A stretch of DNA of 45,800 nt. Source: Pseudomonadota bacterium (lineage in GTDB: Bacteria; Desulfobacterota; SM23-61). Under the pieces are notes generated by a model. The model searched no databases, was not told the DNA's origin, and saw only the letters and a list, made by a program, of their open reading frames with translations. Location: positions 1 to 45,800 of the forward strand of contig JAHJQK010000172.1 in NCBI GenBank assembly GCA_018819135.1, written 5' to 3'. Positions 34,941 through 43,553 of the stretch are shown piece by piece; the stretch's first letter is position 1; the number at the start of each line of letters is the position of its first letter. Made by a program: the position numbers and the translations under genes.

Positions 34941-36071
34941 ATGGGCAAAGATGAAATATTTTTCAGGAAAATTTTTATTTTGGCAGCGGTACTTTTGCCT
35001 ATGTTTATAACCGCATGCGCGGAAATACGTTTGAACACGCTTCCTACACCTCCACCGACTGCCAAGCTGCGCGTCTTCATCCAGCCAATCTCTTCACTCG
35101 ACGTCCAAATGAAAACTTCCCACCCTTCCCACCAGGAATTTGTGGAACGACAGTTTAGGTTTATGCAAAGATTTTTAGAACGGAGGGGAATGTATGAAGT
35201 AGTTCCAGAGGAAGAGGTCAAAGCTGTATTGGGAAAACATTGGTATTCTGAAAAGGATTTGGCGGCAAGATGGGCAAGAAGGGATTGGCAATTGGCCAGG
35301 CAGGTTGGTAAGGCGGTACATGCCGAATATGCGATGATCGTAGAGCGATTCGGTAAGGAAAGAATTTTTTACTTAGATATGATGTTGATCAATATCGAGA
35401 CGGGAAAAAAGTTTAAGATTTCTGTTCAAATGCCAGTAGGAGATGCAGAAAAAATTAGAGAAATTATAAGAGTTTCCTACCGGGCAATATTTAATGACGC
35501 CAAGAATGACATGATAACCACGGCCATTCGTAAAGGCCGGCGGATGGCTGGACTGCCAACACCCAAGACTCCTGCAATAGATATAACGACCGCACCAATT
35601 CCTTCAGCCCCACAAAAGGTCAGGGAATTGGATTTAGAAAAAGAGCTAGGCGGCGAAACCATGGCCGAGGGTCGGACGCGACTGGCCATTTATGATTTCG
35701 AAGCACCCGAACCTTTTAAAACCGTAGCCCTGATTCTTTCGGAGGCGTTGCGGGAGGAACTTTTTCGATTGGGAAATTTTACTCTTGTCAATCGAGAAAA
35801 TATTGTCCAGGTGATGAATGAGATGGGACTGCAGCAATCCGGACTGGTGGATGAAAAGCATGCTGTGCAGGCAGGAAAGGGAATGGCGGCCCGCCAGATC
35901 ATCATGGGGAATTTCGGAGTGCTGGGTAGCACTTCTGTCCTTCAGGCCAAACGCATCGACGTAGAAACCCAGGGTACCCTGGCCCTTGCCTCCCTCAAGT
36001 GCCAGCAGGGAAAGGAAGAAGAGATATTGGACCGGCTGCCGGAGCTTGTCCGAAAACTAGTGGAAAAATAA
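34941..36071 (+). CDS. CsgG/FlgO-like lipoprotein
   Basis: The 376-aa protein has a lipoprotein signal peptide with lipobox FITAC (C26), so it is probably anchored in a membrane facing the periplasm. Residues about 40-190 form one alpha/beta domain (LRVFIQPISSLD, YEVVPEEEVKAVLG). After a Pro-rich linker (205-225), residues about 240-376 form a second, CsgG-like domain: RLAIYDFEA, ALILSEALREELFRLGNFTLVNRENI, and AARQIIMGNFGVLG. CsgG-type proteins form outer-membrane pores or structural rings in secretion and cell-envelope systems, but small solo members like this have unknown roles. GGAGGCGGG precedes the ATG. The next gene converges on it with only 3 bp between the stops. Confidence 0.8.
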   Translation: MGKDEIFFRKIFILAAVLLPMFITACAEIRLNTLPTPPPTAKLRVFIQPISSLDVQMKTSHPSHQEFVERQFRFMQRFLERRGMYEVVPEEEVKAVLGKHWYSEKDLAARWARRDWQLARQVGKAVHAEYAMIVERFGKERIFYLDMMLINIETGKKFKISVQMPVGDAEKIREIIRVSYRAIFNDAKNDMITTAIRKGRRMAGLPTPKTPAIDITTAPIPSAPQKVRELDLEKELGGETMAEGRTRLAIYDFEAPEPFKTVALILSEALREELFRLGNFTLVNRENIVQVMNEMGLQQSGLVDEKHAVQAGKGMAARQIIMGNFGVLGSTSVLQAKRIDVETQGTLALASLKCQQGKEEEILDRLPELVRKLVEK

Positions 36072-36074
36072 TCC

Positions 36075-36947
36075 TTACAATCCCCGCAGGAATTCCGGGC
36101 GCAGGCGGGAAGCATCTTCGGAGCTTACCACTTGGTGAATTAAATTCACGACAGCTTCCTTATCTCTAGGCAGGCGGGCTTTGATGGGCAGATAATTGGA
36201 AGCGTGGTTGGAAGTAAAATAGCACTGGCTAAGGTGGGAATGAGCGACAATCACGCCTAATTCCTCAAGCACCTGGAAAGGTGTTGGAAGCTGAAAACGC
36301 CCTGCTTCCATATCCGCGTAAAGGGGCGTTCCGGGCACAACCATCAAAGTCAAGGCACTGGCAAAATCCGGGTCAATGTCCGAAAGAATTTTTGCCGTGG
36401 CCAGAGCATGTTGATGCCCGTGTTCTATCCCGCCCAAACCCAAAAGAACGGTGACCGAAAGAGTAATTCCCGCCTCTTGCACCCTTCTTCCAGCCTCGAC
36501 CATCTGCTCGTAAGAGGCTCCCTTGCGTATTTTTTCCAGTAAGGCGGGATTCCCAGTTTCTACTCCGAGATAAATAATTCCCAACTTACGGTTTTTCAGA
36601 ACCTTGAGTTCGTCCACGCTCTTGCGCAGAATGCTCTTGGCATTCCCGTAAATACCTACTCGGCGCAGGCCGCGGATTTTTTCCTGCAGGTACTCCAAGA
36701 TGGCCAGGAGTTTAGGCTGAGGAATGATCAAGGCGTCGCCATCGGCTAAAAAAACTTTCCGAAATGGGCCGTAAGGGGCGACTTCATCGATTTCCGATTT
36801 AATGGTATCCAGGTCTTTGATGCGGAACCTGCGCCCTTTGTAAGTAGGACAGAAGGTACACCGGTTATGCGAGCAACCCAGGGTAACCTGCAGAATAAAA
36901 CTTTCCGCCTCGCTCGGAGGACGGATGACAATTCCTTCGTATTCCAT
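36075..36947 (-). CDS. radical SAM protein, class with CSHNRCTFC motif
   Basis: The protein has 290 aa from ATG 36947, chosen because EYEGIVIRPPSEAESFILQ is the family N-terminus; an ATG at 37004 adds 19 unlike residues. GCSHNRCTFCPTY has the cluster cysteines C25-x4-C30-x2-C33, one residue longer in the first gap than the classic C-x3-C-x2-C. FLADGDALIIP, GIYGNAKSILRK, IYLGVETGNPALLEKIRKGA and VLLGLGG follow as in HemN/oxygen-independent coproporphyrinogen oxidase-like TIM barrels. The family is common in anaerobes and its reaction is not known. It binds a 4Fe-4S cluster and cleaves SAM to a 5'-deoxyadenosyl radical. Confidence 0.85.
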   Translation of the reverse strand: MEYEGIVIRPPSEAESFILQVTLGCSHNRCTFCPTYKGRRFRIKDLDTIKSEIDEVAPYGPFRKVFLADGDALIIPQPKLLAILEYLQEKIRGLRRVGIYGNAKSILRKSVDELKVLKNRKLGIIYLGVETGNPALLEKIRKGASYEQMVEAGRRVQEAGITLSVTVLLGLGGIEHGHQHALATAKILSDIDPDFASALTLMVVPGTPLYADMEAGRFQLPTPFQVLEELGVIVAHSHLSQCYFTSNHASNYLPIKARLPRDKEAVVNLIHQVVSSEDASRLRPEFLRGL

Positions 36948-37157
36948 ATCTTTTAAAACCTCGGAAAAATGGAAAGTTACAGAGATGGAATATTGGGTGC
37001 GCAAAGATCACCTTATTCCATAATTCTATTATTCCAAAATTCCTGGGTTATTGCAACCTTTCCCCAGGAGGGCAGAAGGATTACCTTCTTCACGCCAGAA
37101 GAGATCCAGGGATCTTTCCAGAGTTTCATAGATTGATATTCGATTCACCTCTTTTTA

Positions 37158-37185
37158 TTGGAAAGAAACGGGTTTTAGGTATAAT
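37158..37185 (+). promoter_or_regulatory. possible promoter of the DUF362 gene
   Basis: TTGGAA (37158-37163) and a perfect TATAAT (37180-37185) are 16 bp apart, about 75 bp before the GTG start at 37260. Confidence 0.5.
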
Positions 37186-37259
37186 AATAAAATTGGTTTT
37201 TTAAAAGCCAAAATGACCAATTAGATGAAAACCAGAGAATAGGCAATGGAGGTTTAATC

Positions 37260-38165
37260 GTGAGGAAAGCAAAAAGTCGGGTGACGTTAGTTAAAACTGA
37301 GAATCGCCAGCAAGGGGTAAGAGACTCGATAAGAGCATTGGCAATCAATCCGGTGAAAGGAAAGAATGTCCTCATCAAGCCCAATTTCAATACTGCTGAC
37401 CCGGTCCCGGGGTCCACGCACAATGATACTCTTGCGGCCTTAGCGGAAGAATTGTGGAAAATGGGGGCTAAATCGATCAGTCTGGGGGAGCGAAGCTACC
37501 CGCTCACTCATGAAGTCATGGAGCAAAAGGGAATTTTACCAATTTTAGAGGAATTGGATGTCCGGGTGGTAAATTTTGATGAGCTAAAAGAGCGCGATTG
37601 GGTGGAGTTCAGGCCGGCGAAGAGCCACTGGGTCAATGGATTTCGGATAGCCCGGCCCATCCTGGAAACCGATTGCCTGATATCCACTTGTTGTCTGAAA
37701 ACTCACCAGTTTGGGGGGGTTTTTACCATGTCTTTGAAACTCCATGTGGGTGTAGTCCCTACATCCCGCCATGGTTATGAGTACATGCGCCAGCTTCACA
37801 GTTCACCCCACCAGCGGAAGATGATTGCGGAGATCAATGAGCCCTTTCGACCCCAAATTATTGTCCTTGATGGGATCGAAGCTTTCGTTGATGGCGGACC
37901 GGCAACGGGAAAACGCACCCGGGGAGAGGTTTTCCTGGCTGCTAATGATCGGGTAGCCATTGATGCCGTGGGGGTGGCGATCCTGAAACTACTGGGGAGC
38001 AATGAAAGCATCATGAAGCCGAAGATATTCGAACAGGAGCAGATTGCCAGGGCAGTCGAACTTGGTTTGGGGGCGGCTGCACCGTCCGAGATCGAATTAA
38101 TCCCGGCCGAAGGTAAGAGCCAGGAATATAGGGATCAAGTCGTGGGGATCCTGAAAAAGGGGTGA
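37260..38165 (+). CDS. DUF362 domain protein
   Basis: The 301-aa protein starts at GTG 37260, six bases after GGAGG. It matches the DUF362 pattern: VLIKPNFNTADPVPGSTHND, SISLGERSY, DCLISTCCLKTHQFGGVFTMSLK, IIVLDGIEAFVDGGPATGKRTRGEVFLAANDRVAIDAVGVAIL (quoted in parts of the same region, about 195-240). Unlike many family members it has no C-terminal ferredoxin module, but it has a C-C pair in the middle (STCCLKTH). The family is linked to iron-sulfur or cofactor handling without a proved reaction. A signal peptide is absent. Confidence 0.85.
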   Translation: MRKAKSRVTLVKTENRQQGVRDSIRALAINPVKGKNVLIKPNFNTADPVPGSTHNDTLAALAEELWKMGAKSISLGERSYPLTHEVMEQKGILPILEELDVRVVNFDELKERDWVEFRPAKSHWVNGFRIARPILETDCLISTCCLKTHQFGGVFTMSLKLHVGVVPTSRHGYEYMRQLHSSPHQRKMIAEINEPFRPQIIVLDGIEAFVDGGPATGKRTRGEVFLAANDRVAIDAVGVAILKLLGSNESIMKPKIFEQEQIARAVELGLGAAAPSEIELIPAEGKSQEYRDQVVGILKKG

Positions 38166-38168
38166 TGG

Positions 38169-38309
38169 TTGGAAAATCCTCCTCAGCTCTGCCTCAGCTA
38201 CACCCATTTAACCAAAGTTGAGCAGTCGGCTGTCTTCATGGCCCTCGATGATTGGTATTTGTATGGGCTGGTGATCACGGACATCGATTTGGTCAAAGGA
38301 TTTTCTTAG
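38169..38309 (+). CDS. possible 46-aa protein after the DUF362 gene
   Basis: A TTG-initiated frame four bases after the DUF362 stop reads LENPPQLCLSYTHLTKVEQS and then AVFMALDDWYLYGLVITDID to a TAG. The residue mix is protein-like but no family is recognised, and no ribosome site is clear. It may be a small gene or the tail of a lost one. Confidence 0.25.
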   Translation: MENPPQLCLSYTHLTKVEQSAVFMALDDWYLYGLVITDIDLVKGFS

Positions 38310-38405
38310 AAGATTTTTTAGCATGGTCTTTTACGGTTCTATCTTTTATAATATTATAATAGTTTAGAGGCAATGAGTGAGACAGAACTTGGAAAGGAGG
38401 GAAAA

Positions 38406-38936
38406 ATGCCGACCAAAACAGAAGAAAGGATCCAGGCCCTGGAAGTTGCCCTTAATAACGAATCCCGGGAAAGGGATTTTTACCTGAAGAACAAGGAGAG
38501 AACGACAAATCCTCACGGCAAATCAATGTTCGGATCGATTGCCAGCGATGAAGATGAACATTATCAACGGATCCTGGAATTGCACCAACGGCTGCAAAAG
38601 GATGGCAAGTGGCCTGAGACGGTTCCCCTCAAGGTAAAGGGAACGGAGGTGAAGGTCATCATCCGGAGGCTGGGTGACTCGGCGGACACTTCATCCAAGG
38701 CGGACGTGGATGACATGGAAGCGGTGAAAATTGCCATCGATTTTGAAACTAAAGGGGAAAAATTTTATAGTGACTTGGCTCTTACGGTAGAGGACGCGGT
38801 GGAAAAGAAATTCTACGAGCTGCTTTCCTCCATCGAAAGAGAGCATCGTCTCTCTCTCCAGGATACTTACGAATATTTCCAGGATCCTGCCGGGTGGTAC
38901 CGCATCAAAGAAAGACATCACATCGACGGAGCTTAA
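38406..38936 (+). CDS. rubrerythrin / ferritin-like diiron protein
   Basis: The 176-aa protein is a four-helix bundle with two diiron half-sites: E in NNESRERDFY with E-x2-H in SDEDEHYQ, and E in DFETKGEKFYS with E-x2-H in SIEREHRL. The order is that of rubrerythrins, but no rubredoxin cysteines are present. It probably detoxifies peroxide or oxygen, or handles iron. ATG 38406 was chosen because AAAGGAGGGAAAA precedes it; an in-frame ATG 33 bp upstream has only a weak AGAGG. A good TATAAT sits at 38347-38352. A strong terminator follows the stop by 7 bp. Confidence 0.82.
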   Translation: MPTKTEERIQALEVALNNESRERDFYLKNKERTTNPHGKSMFGSIASDEDEHYQRILELHQRLQKDGKWPETVPLKVKGTEVKVIIRRLGDSADTSSKADVDDMEAVKIAIDFETKGEKFYSDLALTVEDAVEKKFYELLSSIEREHRLSLQDTYEYFQDPAGWYRIKERHHIDGA

Positions 38937-38943
38937 AAAAATA

Positions 38944-38980
38944 GCCCCTGGCCATCTCCCCGGCCAGGGGCCAATTTATT
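38944..38980 (+). terminator. rho-independent terminator after the ferritin-like gene
   Basis: A perfect 10-bp stem GCCCCTGGCC / GGCCAGGGGC with an 8-base loop (38944-38971) is followed by CAATTTATTTT. Confidence 0.85.
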
Positions 38981-39047
38981 TTCCTGCCTATTATCCAGAA
39001 AACCTTTTTCTTGATTCGTTGCCCTATTTTAGTTATAACCAAACCGT

Positions 39048-40046
39048 ATGGAAAAAAGGCGCATAGACAACCTCATCCGCAGAGGGAAAATCATTCAAGG
39101 GGTGCGACAGTTTTTCCTGGAACAGGAATTCGTGGAGATAGAAACTCCTGCCCTGGTTTCTTCGCCAGGCATGGAGCCGCACCTTTCGGCCCTGGAACTA
39201 TATTGCACCCGGCCGGATGGTTGCCGGATGAAAAAATACCTACACACCTCCCCGGAATACTGCATGAAAAAACTCTTGGGTGCCGGGTGGGAGAAGATTT
39301 TTCAGATTTGCCGGGTTTTCCGGGATGGTGAGATCGGCAATACCCACCAGATTGAGTTCATCATGCTGGAATGGTATCGGAGCAATGCGGATTACCGCAA
39401 AATCATGGAGGATTGCGAAGGGCTGATCAATTACCTTTTTGCAAAAGTATTGGGAATTTTTGATTGGTCCTATCAGGGGAAAAAACTGGATTTTACTCTT
39501 CCCTTTAAACGCCTCAGTGTTGCCCAGGCCATGCGACTTCATGGGGGAGTCGATATCGAAAAGAATCTCGATGCCCCCTCCCTGCTCAAGGAGGCAAGGT
39601 CAGGGGGGTATCACTTTGATCAGGAAGGAAAATATTCTTTCGATGAGGTCTTTTTTAAAGTGTTTTTAGAGGCAGTGGAACCCCGGCTGGGTTTTCCGCA
39701 ACCGACAATCCTTTACGATTATCCGGCGAGCATGGCTGCTCTGGCCCGCCTGAAACCAGATAACCCACTTTGGGCCGAACGCTTTGAACTTTACATCGCC
39801 GGCCTGGAACTGGCCAATGCTTTTTCGGAACTCACCGATACCGAAGAGCAAAGAAGGAGATTTGAAGAAGAACAAAGGCTTCGAGCACTCATGGGGAAAA
39901 CAGTGTACCCAATTGATGAAGAACTTCTTCAATCCCTTTCCCACATGCCACCGGCAGCGGGCATTGCTCTGGGTGTGGACCGGTTGGTCATGCTTTTTTG
40001 CGACGCTCCAAGCATCCAGGATGTCCTGGCTTTTCCCATAACTTGA
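39048..40046 (+). CDS. epmA: EF-P--(R)-beta-lysine ligase (EpmA/PoxA/GenX)
   Basis: The 332-aa protein is a class II lysyl-tRNA-synthetase-like catalytic domain without the anticodon-binding domain. It has FVEIETPALVSSPGMEPHL, YLHTSPEYCMKKLL, motif 2 FQICRVFRDGEIGNTHQIEF, LYIAGLELANAFSELTD and motif 3 GIALGVDRLVML. EpmA attaches beta-lysine to a conserved lysine of elongation factor P, helping ribosomes through polyproline. Length equals the E. coli enzyme. No efp or epmB gene is in the window. The stop codon is directly followed by a complete copy of the 113-bp palindrome. No strong ribosome site is seen before the ATG. Confidence 0.93.
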   Translation: MEKRRIDNLIRRGKIIQGVRQFFLEQEFVEIETPALVSSPGMEPHLSALELYCTRPDGCRMKKYLHTSPEYCMKKLLGAGWEKIFQICRVFRDGEIGNTHQIEFIMLEWYRSNADYRKIMEDCEGLINYLFAKVLGIFDWSYQGKKLDFTLPFKRLSVAQAMRLHGGVDIEKNLDAPSLLKEARSGGYHFDQEGKYSFDEVFFKVFLEAVEPRLGFPQPTILYDYPASMAALARLKPDNPLWAERFELYIAGLELANAFSELTDTEEQRRRFEEEQRLRALMGKTVYPIDEELLQSLSHMPPAAGIALGVDRLVMLFCDAPSIQDVLAFPIT

Positions 40047-40158
40047 TTGTATAGGAAATTGCTTTTTGGACACGGATGAACACAGATTATCAGGATAAAC
40101 GAAAAAGAAAATAATCATCTGTGGTTATCTGCGAAAATCTGCGTCCTATTAAATTTAA
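40047..40158. repeat. 113-bp palindrome family, complete copy B (abuts the epmA stop)
   Basis: The 112-bp copy begins TTGTATAGGAAATTGC immediately after the epmA TGA and ends AAATTTAA. Left arm GGACACGGATGAACACAGAT and right arm ATCTGCGAAAATCTGCGTCC are imperfect inverted repeats. It aligns with copy A (3716-3828) over its full length. Confidence 0.8.
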
Positions 40159-40294
40159 CCTAAATTGAGTGATTTTTTTAAACTACAGAGAACACGGAGA
40201 ATTATTTCATAGTTAAGAGATTTAGGGTCTCTACCGGGTTGCTGTTATTGGGCAAGAAATCTATAATGAAAGTGGGGCGAAGCAAGGAAAACCT

Positions 40295-41692
40295 ATGAGG
40301 CAATCGATGAACAAAGAGCAAACTTTGAAACTCTTGGGAGATTACAACCAGCAGTACATCCTGGACCACTATTACCGTTTAAACTTGGAGAAAAAGGGTG
40401 ATTTTTTAAAAGAATTGAAAGGATTGGACCTGGCCCTTGTCTTTAAGTTGTACAAAAAATTTGCCCAAGAAAAAGATATTTCTCGCCCTTTCGGTGAGAT
40501 CCATCCGGCGCCCATTATTACGATTCCCGAAACATCCCGGGAAAAGACCCGCCAGCAAGAAGCCCGTATTCTTGGAGAATCTCTCATCCGTAAAAACGAG
40601 GTTGCCGTCTTGATTGTGGCCGGCGGGCAGGGATCTCGTCTTGGCTTCGAAGGTCCCAAGGGGAAATTCCGGATATCGCCGGTTAAGCAAAAATCACTAT
40701 TTCAGCTCTTGGCCGAATCCGTAAAGGCCCTTACCAATAGGTATCAAGCCACGATTCCCCTGCTGATCATGACTAACCAAGAAAATCAACAGGAGACCCA
40801 ACAATTTTTTGCAGCCAACAATTTTTTTAACCTGGATAGAAAAACATTATACTTTTTCAACCAGGGAATGTTGCCCACCCTGACTGCTGAAGGTCAGCTG
40901 ATCTTGAAGAATGACACCCAACTATTGGTAAACCCCGACGGCCACGGAGGGTCCCTCAAAGCCTTGTTTGAAATAGCCTTTCTCCAGCACCTTATCGATC
41001 ATGGATTTTCTGAACTCTTCTACTGTCAGGTCGACAACCCTTTAGTGAAAATAGCGGATCCCGTTTTTATTGGGTACCACAGGATGGAAGGAGCGGAAAT
41101 ATCCACCAAAGTGGTCCGCCGCCATGACCCGGTTGAAAAAGTAGGAATTTACGGGTTGGTAAACGGCAAACCAACGATTATTGAGTACAGCGATTTTCGG
41201 CCAGAGGACTATAAAGCTTTGGATGAAAAAGGGGCGATTTGCCACTGGGCCGGGAACACCGCCATCCACATGGTCTCCCTGGCGTTCGTAAAACGTTTGA
41301 ATCAACACGGGTATGCTTTGCCCTATCACCGGGCAGAGAAAGAAGTTGAAGGGCGGGGGCGGGATGGCCGATGGGCTCAAATGACCGGCTGGAAGTTTGA
41401 AACTTTCGTCTTTGACTCCATCCCTTTAGCCCGGAAAGCCTGTGGCGTGGAAGTGATCCGGGAGGAGGAATTTGCCCCGGTAAAAAATCGGCAGGGAAAA
41501 GATTCTCCGGATACGGCGCGGGCGGCCATGAATGCGCTTCACAGGAGCTGGCTCAAAGAAGCAGGCGCCCGGCTGGCCCCGGAAGTCCAGGTGGAGATCA
41601 GCCCTCTTTTTGCTCTGGACAGAGAAGAACTGGTCGCGAAGCTTAAAGGACAAAACCTGGTCGTAAACAGGGATAGGTACATTGATTTATAA
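40295..41692 (+). CDS. UDPGP-family nucleotidyltransferase (UDP-N-acetylglucosamine pyrophosphorylase-like)
   Basis: The 465-aa protein belongs to the eukaryote-type UDP-sugar pyrophosphorylase family (UAP1/AGX), not the bacterial GlmU type. It has the signature VAGGQGSRLGFEGPKGKF (about 108-125), NPDGHGGSLKAL for uridine and phosphate, FYCQVDNPLVKIADP, GIYGLVNGKPTIIEYSD, GNTAIHMVSLAFV, and GWKFETFVFDSIP. It would form a UDP-sugar, probably UDP-GlcNAc, from UTP and sugar-1-phosphate. Two ATGs (40295, 40307) are possible; AAGGAAAACCT favours the first. It converges on tupC with a 9-bp gap. Confidence 0.9.
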   Translation: MRQSMNKEQTLKLLGDYNQQYILDHYYRLNLEKKGDFLKELKGLDLALVFKLYKKFAQEKDISRPFGEIHPAPIITIPETSREKTRQQEARILGESLIRKNEVAVLIVAGGQGSRLGFEGPKGKFRISPVKQKSLFQLLAESVKALTNRYQATIPLLIMTNQENQQETQQFFAANNFFNLDRKTLYFFNQGMLPTLTAEGQLILKNDTQLLVNPDGHGGSLKALFEIAFLQHLIDHGFSELFYCQVDNPLVKIADPVFIGYHRMEGAEISTKVVRRHDPVEKVGIYGLVNGKPTIIEYSDFRPEDYKALDEKGAICHWAGNTAIHMVSLAFVKRLNQHGYALPYHRAEKEVEGRGRDGRWAQMTGWKFETFVFDSIPLARKACGVEVIREEEFAPVKNRQGKDSPDTARAAMNALHRSWLKEAGARLAPEVQVEISPLFALDREELVAKLKGQNLVVNRDRYIDL

Positions 41693-41701
41693 AAAGGGAA
41701 A

Positions 41702-42805
41702 TTAGCCGGAGAGTTTTTTCCTCACCATATGAATTGAAGTCGCCTTGAACGAGGCGAATATTTCTTTCCCCTCCTTTAGTTCCAAATCTTCCAACGCGTG
41801 GCTCGTCACGTAGGCCACCAGGGGGAAGCCGCAATCAAGTTGAACTTTGTAAAAGAGGCCCATCGGGATGACCTTTTTGATTTTCCCCGTGAATACATTC
41901 CTGGCACTGGTTGCCCTTTTGGGGAAAGGAGGAGAGAGAGTCACGTTTTCCGGGCGGATGCAAAAAACAACGGTTTCTCCCAACTCTACCTCGCCCACTG
42001 CTTCCACCTCATGACCCATCACGGAGGCCAAGAAACTCCCTTTATCTTTTTTGCTTACCCGCCCGGTGAGGATCGTGTCAACTCCCACGAAGGAAGCCAC
42101 AAACTCGTCCAATGGTTGATTCATCACCTCCGGAGGAGGCCCAATCTGCAAGATTCTTCCTCGGTTCATCACGGCAATCCGGTCGGAGAGCCTAAGGGCT
42201 TCCATCCGATCATGGGTTGCAAAAATCGTGGTAGTGCCGGTCTGCCGTAAAACTCGTTCCAGGTCTTCGATCAAGGATTCCCGGGTAGGAGGATCGAGGG
42301 ATGCCAAAGGCTCGTCGAGGAAGAGAAGTTCAGGTTGAGGGGCAAAAGCCCGGGCAAGGGCTACCCTTTGGGCCTCACCGCCGGAAATCTTCCGGGCGGA
42401 GCGATGCACGAGATGGGGAATTCCAAACCGCTCCAGGTTCTCATCGACCCTTTTTTCAATTTCTGTTCTTTTTAGACCCCGAATTTTCAAGCCGGAGGAG
42501 ACATTCTCAAAAACCGTGGTATCAAAGAGAAGCGGCTCCTGGAAAACCATGGTCAGTTTCCTGCGGTACTGGAAAAGAACATGGTTGGAGGAAACGATTT
42601 TTTCTTTAAAAAAAAGTTCTCCCTGGGAAGGTTTGATTAAACACGCCAAGGCCTGCAGCAAGGTCGTCTTCCCCGCCCCATTGGGCCCGATTAAGGAGAG
42701 AATTTCACCGCTTTGGACGGAAAGAGACGGAACATCGAGTATGATCGATCCTCCTCTTTTAATCTTAAGATTTCTTCCCTCAAGCATTGGGCTCGAATTG
42801 TTCAT
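41702..42805 (-). CDS. tupC: tungstate ABC transporter ATP-binding protein
   Basis: The 367-aa protein has Walker A GPNGAGKTT, Q-loop FQEPLLF, signature SGGEAQRVALARA, Walker B LLFLDEP and switch His in FATHDRMEA. From about 240 a C-terminal regulatory domain of the molybdate/tungstate-binding type (FCIRPENVTL, then GKIKKVIPMG and HALEDLEL) is present, as in ModC/WtpC. Together with TupB and TupA it imports tungstate (or molybdate). It is the last gene of the minus-strand operon, 49 bp after tupB. Assignment to tungstate rests mainly on the TupA and TupB partners. Confidence 0.88.
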   Translation of the reverse strand: MNNSSPMLEGRNLKIKRGGSIILDVPSLSVQSGEILSLIGPNGAGKTTLLQALACLIKPSQGELFFKEKIVSSNHVLFQYRRKLTMVFQEPLLFDTTVFENVSSGLKIRGLKRTEIEKRVDENLERFGIPHLVHRSARKISGGEAQRVALARAFAPQPELLFLDEPLASLDPPTRESLIEDLERVLRQTGTTTIFATHDRMEALRLSDRIAVMNRGRILQIGPPPEVMNQPLDEFVASFVGVDTILTGRVSKKDKGSFLASVMGHEVEAVGEVELGETVVFCIRPENVTLSPPFPKRATSARNVFTGKIKKVIPMGLFYKVQLDCGFPLVAYVTSHALEDLELKEGKEIFASFKATSIHMVRKKLSG

Positions 42806-42854
42806 TATTGTCCCGATGATATTTTTTTCTCTGCTCTCTGTTCTTTGCGTTATG

Positions 42855-43553
42855 CTATTTAGGCCTCTCTCTCTGCTGGATGGTGGTAAGGATCAGGTTG
42901 ATAAAATAGGCCAGCAAGAGGAGAATGATCCCCAGGGCGATGGCAATATCGAAATTTCCCCGGCTGGTCTCCATGACCGTGGCGGTCGTCAGAACGCGGC
43001 TGTATCCCTTGATGTTTCCGCCCACCATGATGGAAGCTCCCACTTCGGAAATGACGCCTCCGAATCCGGCCATCACCCCGGCCAGGAGCGGGAGCCTTGC
43101 CTCTTTAACCAGAATCCAGACCATCTGCAATCGAGTTGCTCCCAGGGCCAGAATTTGCAGCCGGAGGTTTTTGGGGAGGGCCTGAATGGCGGCCAAGGAA
43201 ATCCCCATGACGATGGGGGTGGCAATGATCGCCTGGGCGATGATCATAGCGGTGGGGGTGTAAAGTACCCCCAGAAATCCAAGCGGCCCGTTTCTCCACA
43301 AGAAGATAGTGACAAAAAGACCCACCACGACCGGAGGAAGACCCATTCCGGTGTTGATCAGGCTGACCACTAACCTCCTCCCCGGGAATTCTGCCAAGGC
43401 AACGATGGTGCCGATGGAGATTCCCATTATCAGGCTGATGAACGTAGCCGTGCCCGAGATCTGGAGGGAGAGGAGGGTGATCTTCATCACTTCCGGATCA
43501 AAAGTGACCAGGAGATAAAAGGCCTTTAGGATTCCTTCCAGAATGAGATCCAT
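42855..43553 (-). CDS. tupB: tungstate ABC transporter permease
   Basis: The 232-aa inner-membrane protein has five to six membrane segments and the binding-protein-dependent transport loop (ILALGATRLQMVWILVKEAR). MGISIGTIVALAEFPGRRLV and GMGLPPVVVGLFVTIFLWRNGPLG are characteristic of TupB-type permeases. It starts directly at the end of tupA with no gap, so translation is coupled. Confidence 0.9.
   Translation of the reverse strand: MDLILEGILKAFYLLVTFDPEVMKITLLSLQISGTATFISLIMGISIGTIVALAEFPGRRLVVSLINTGMGLPPVVVGLFVTIFLWRNGPLGFLGVLYTPTAMIIAQAIIATPIVMGISLAAIQALPKNLRLQILALGATRLQMVWILVKEARLPLLAGVMAGFGGVISEVGASIMVGGNIKGYSRVLTTATVMETSRGNFDIAIALGIILLLLAYFINLILTTIQQRERPK

Noticed and set aside
42516..43373. 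285-codon plus-strand frame across tupC and tupB
   Set aside because: It is antisense to two clear transporter genes. The product is low-complexity Gln/His/Gly-rich with no family signature.
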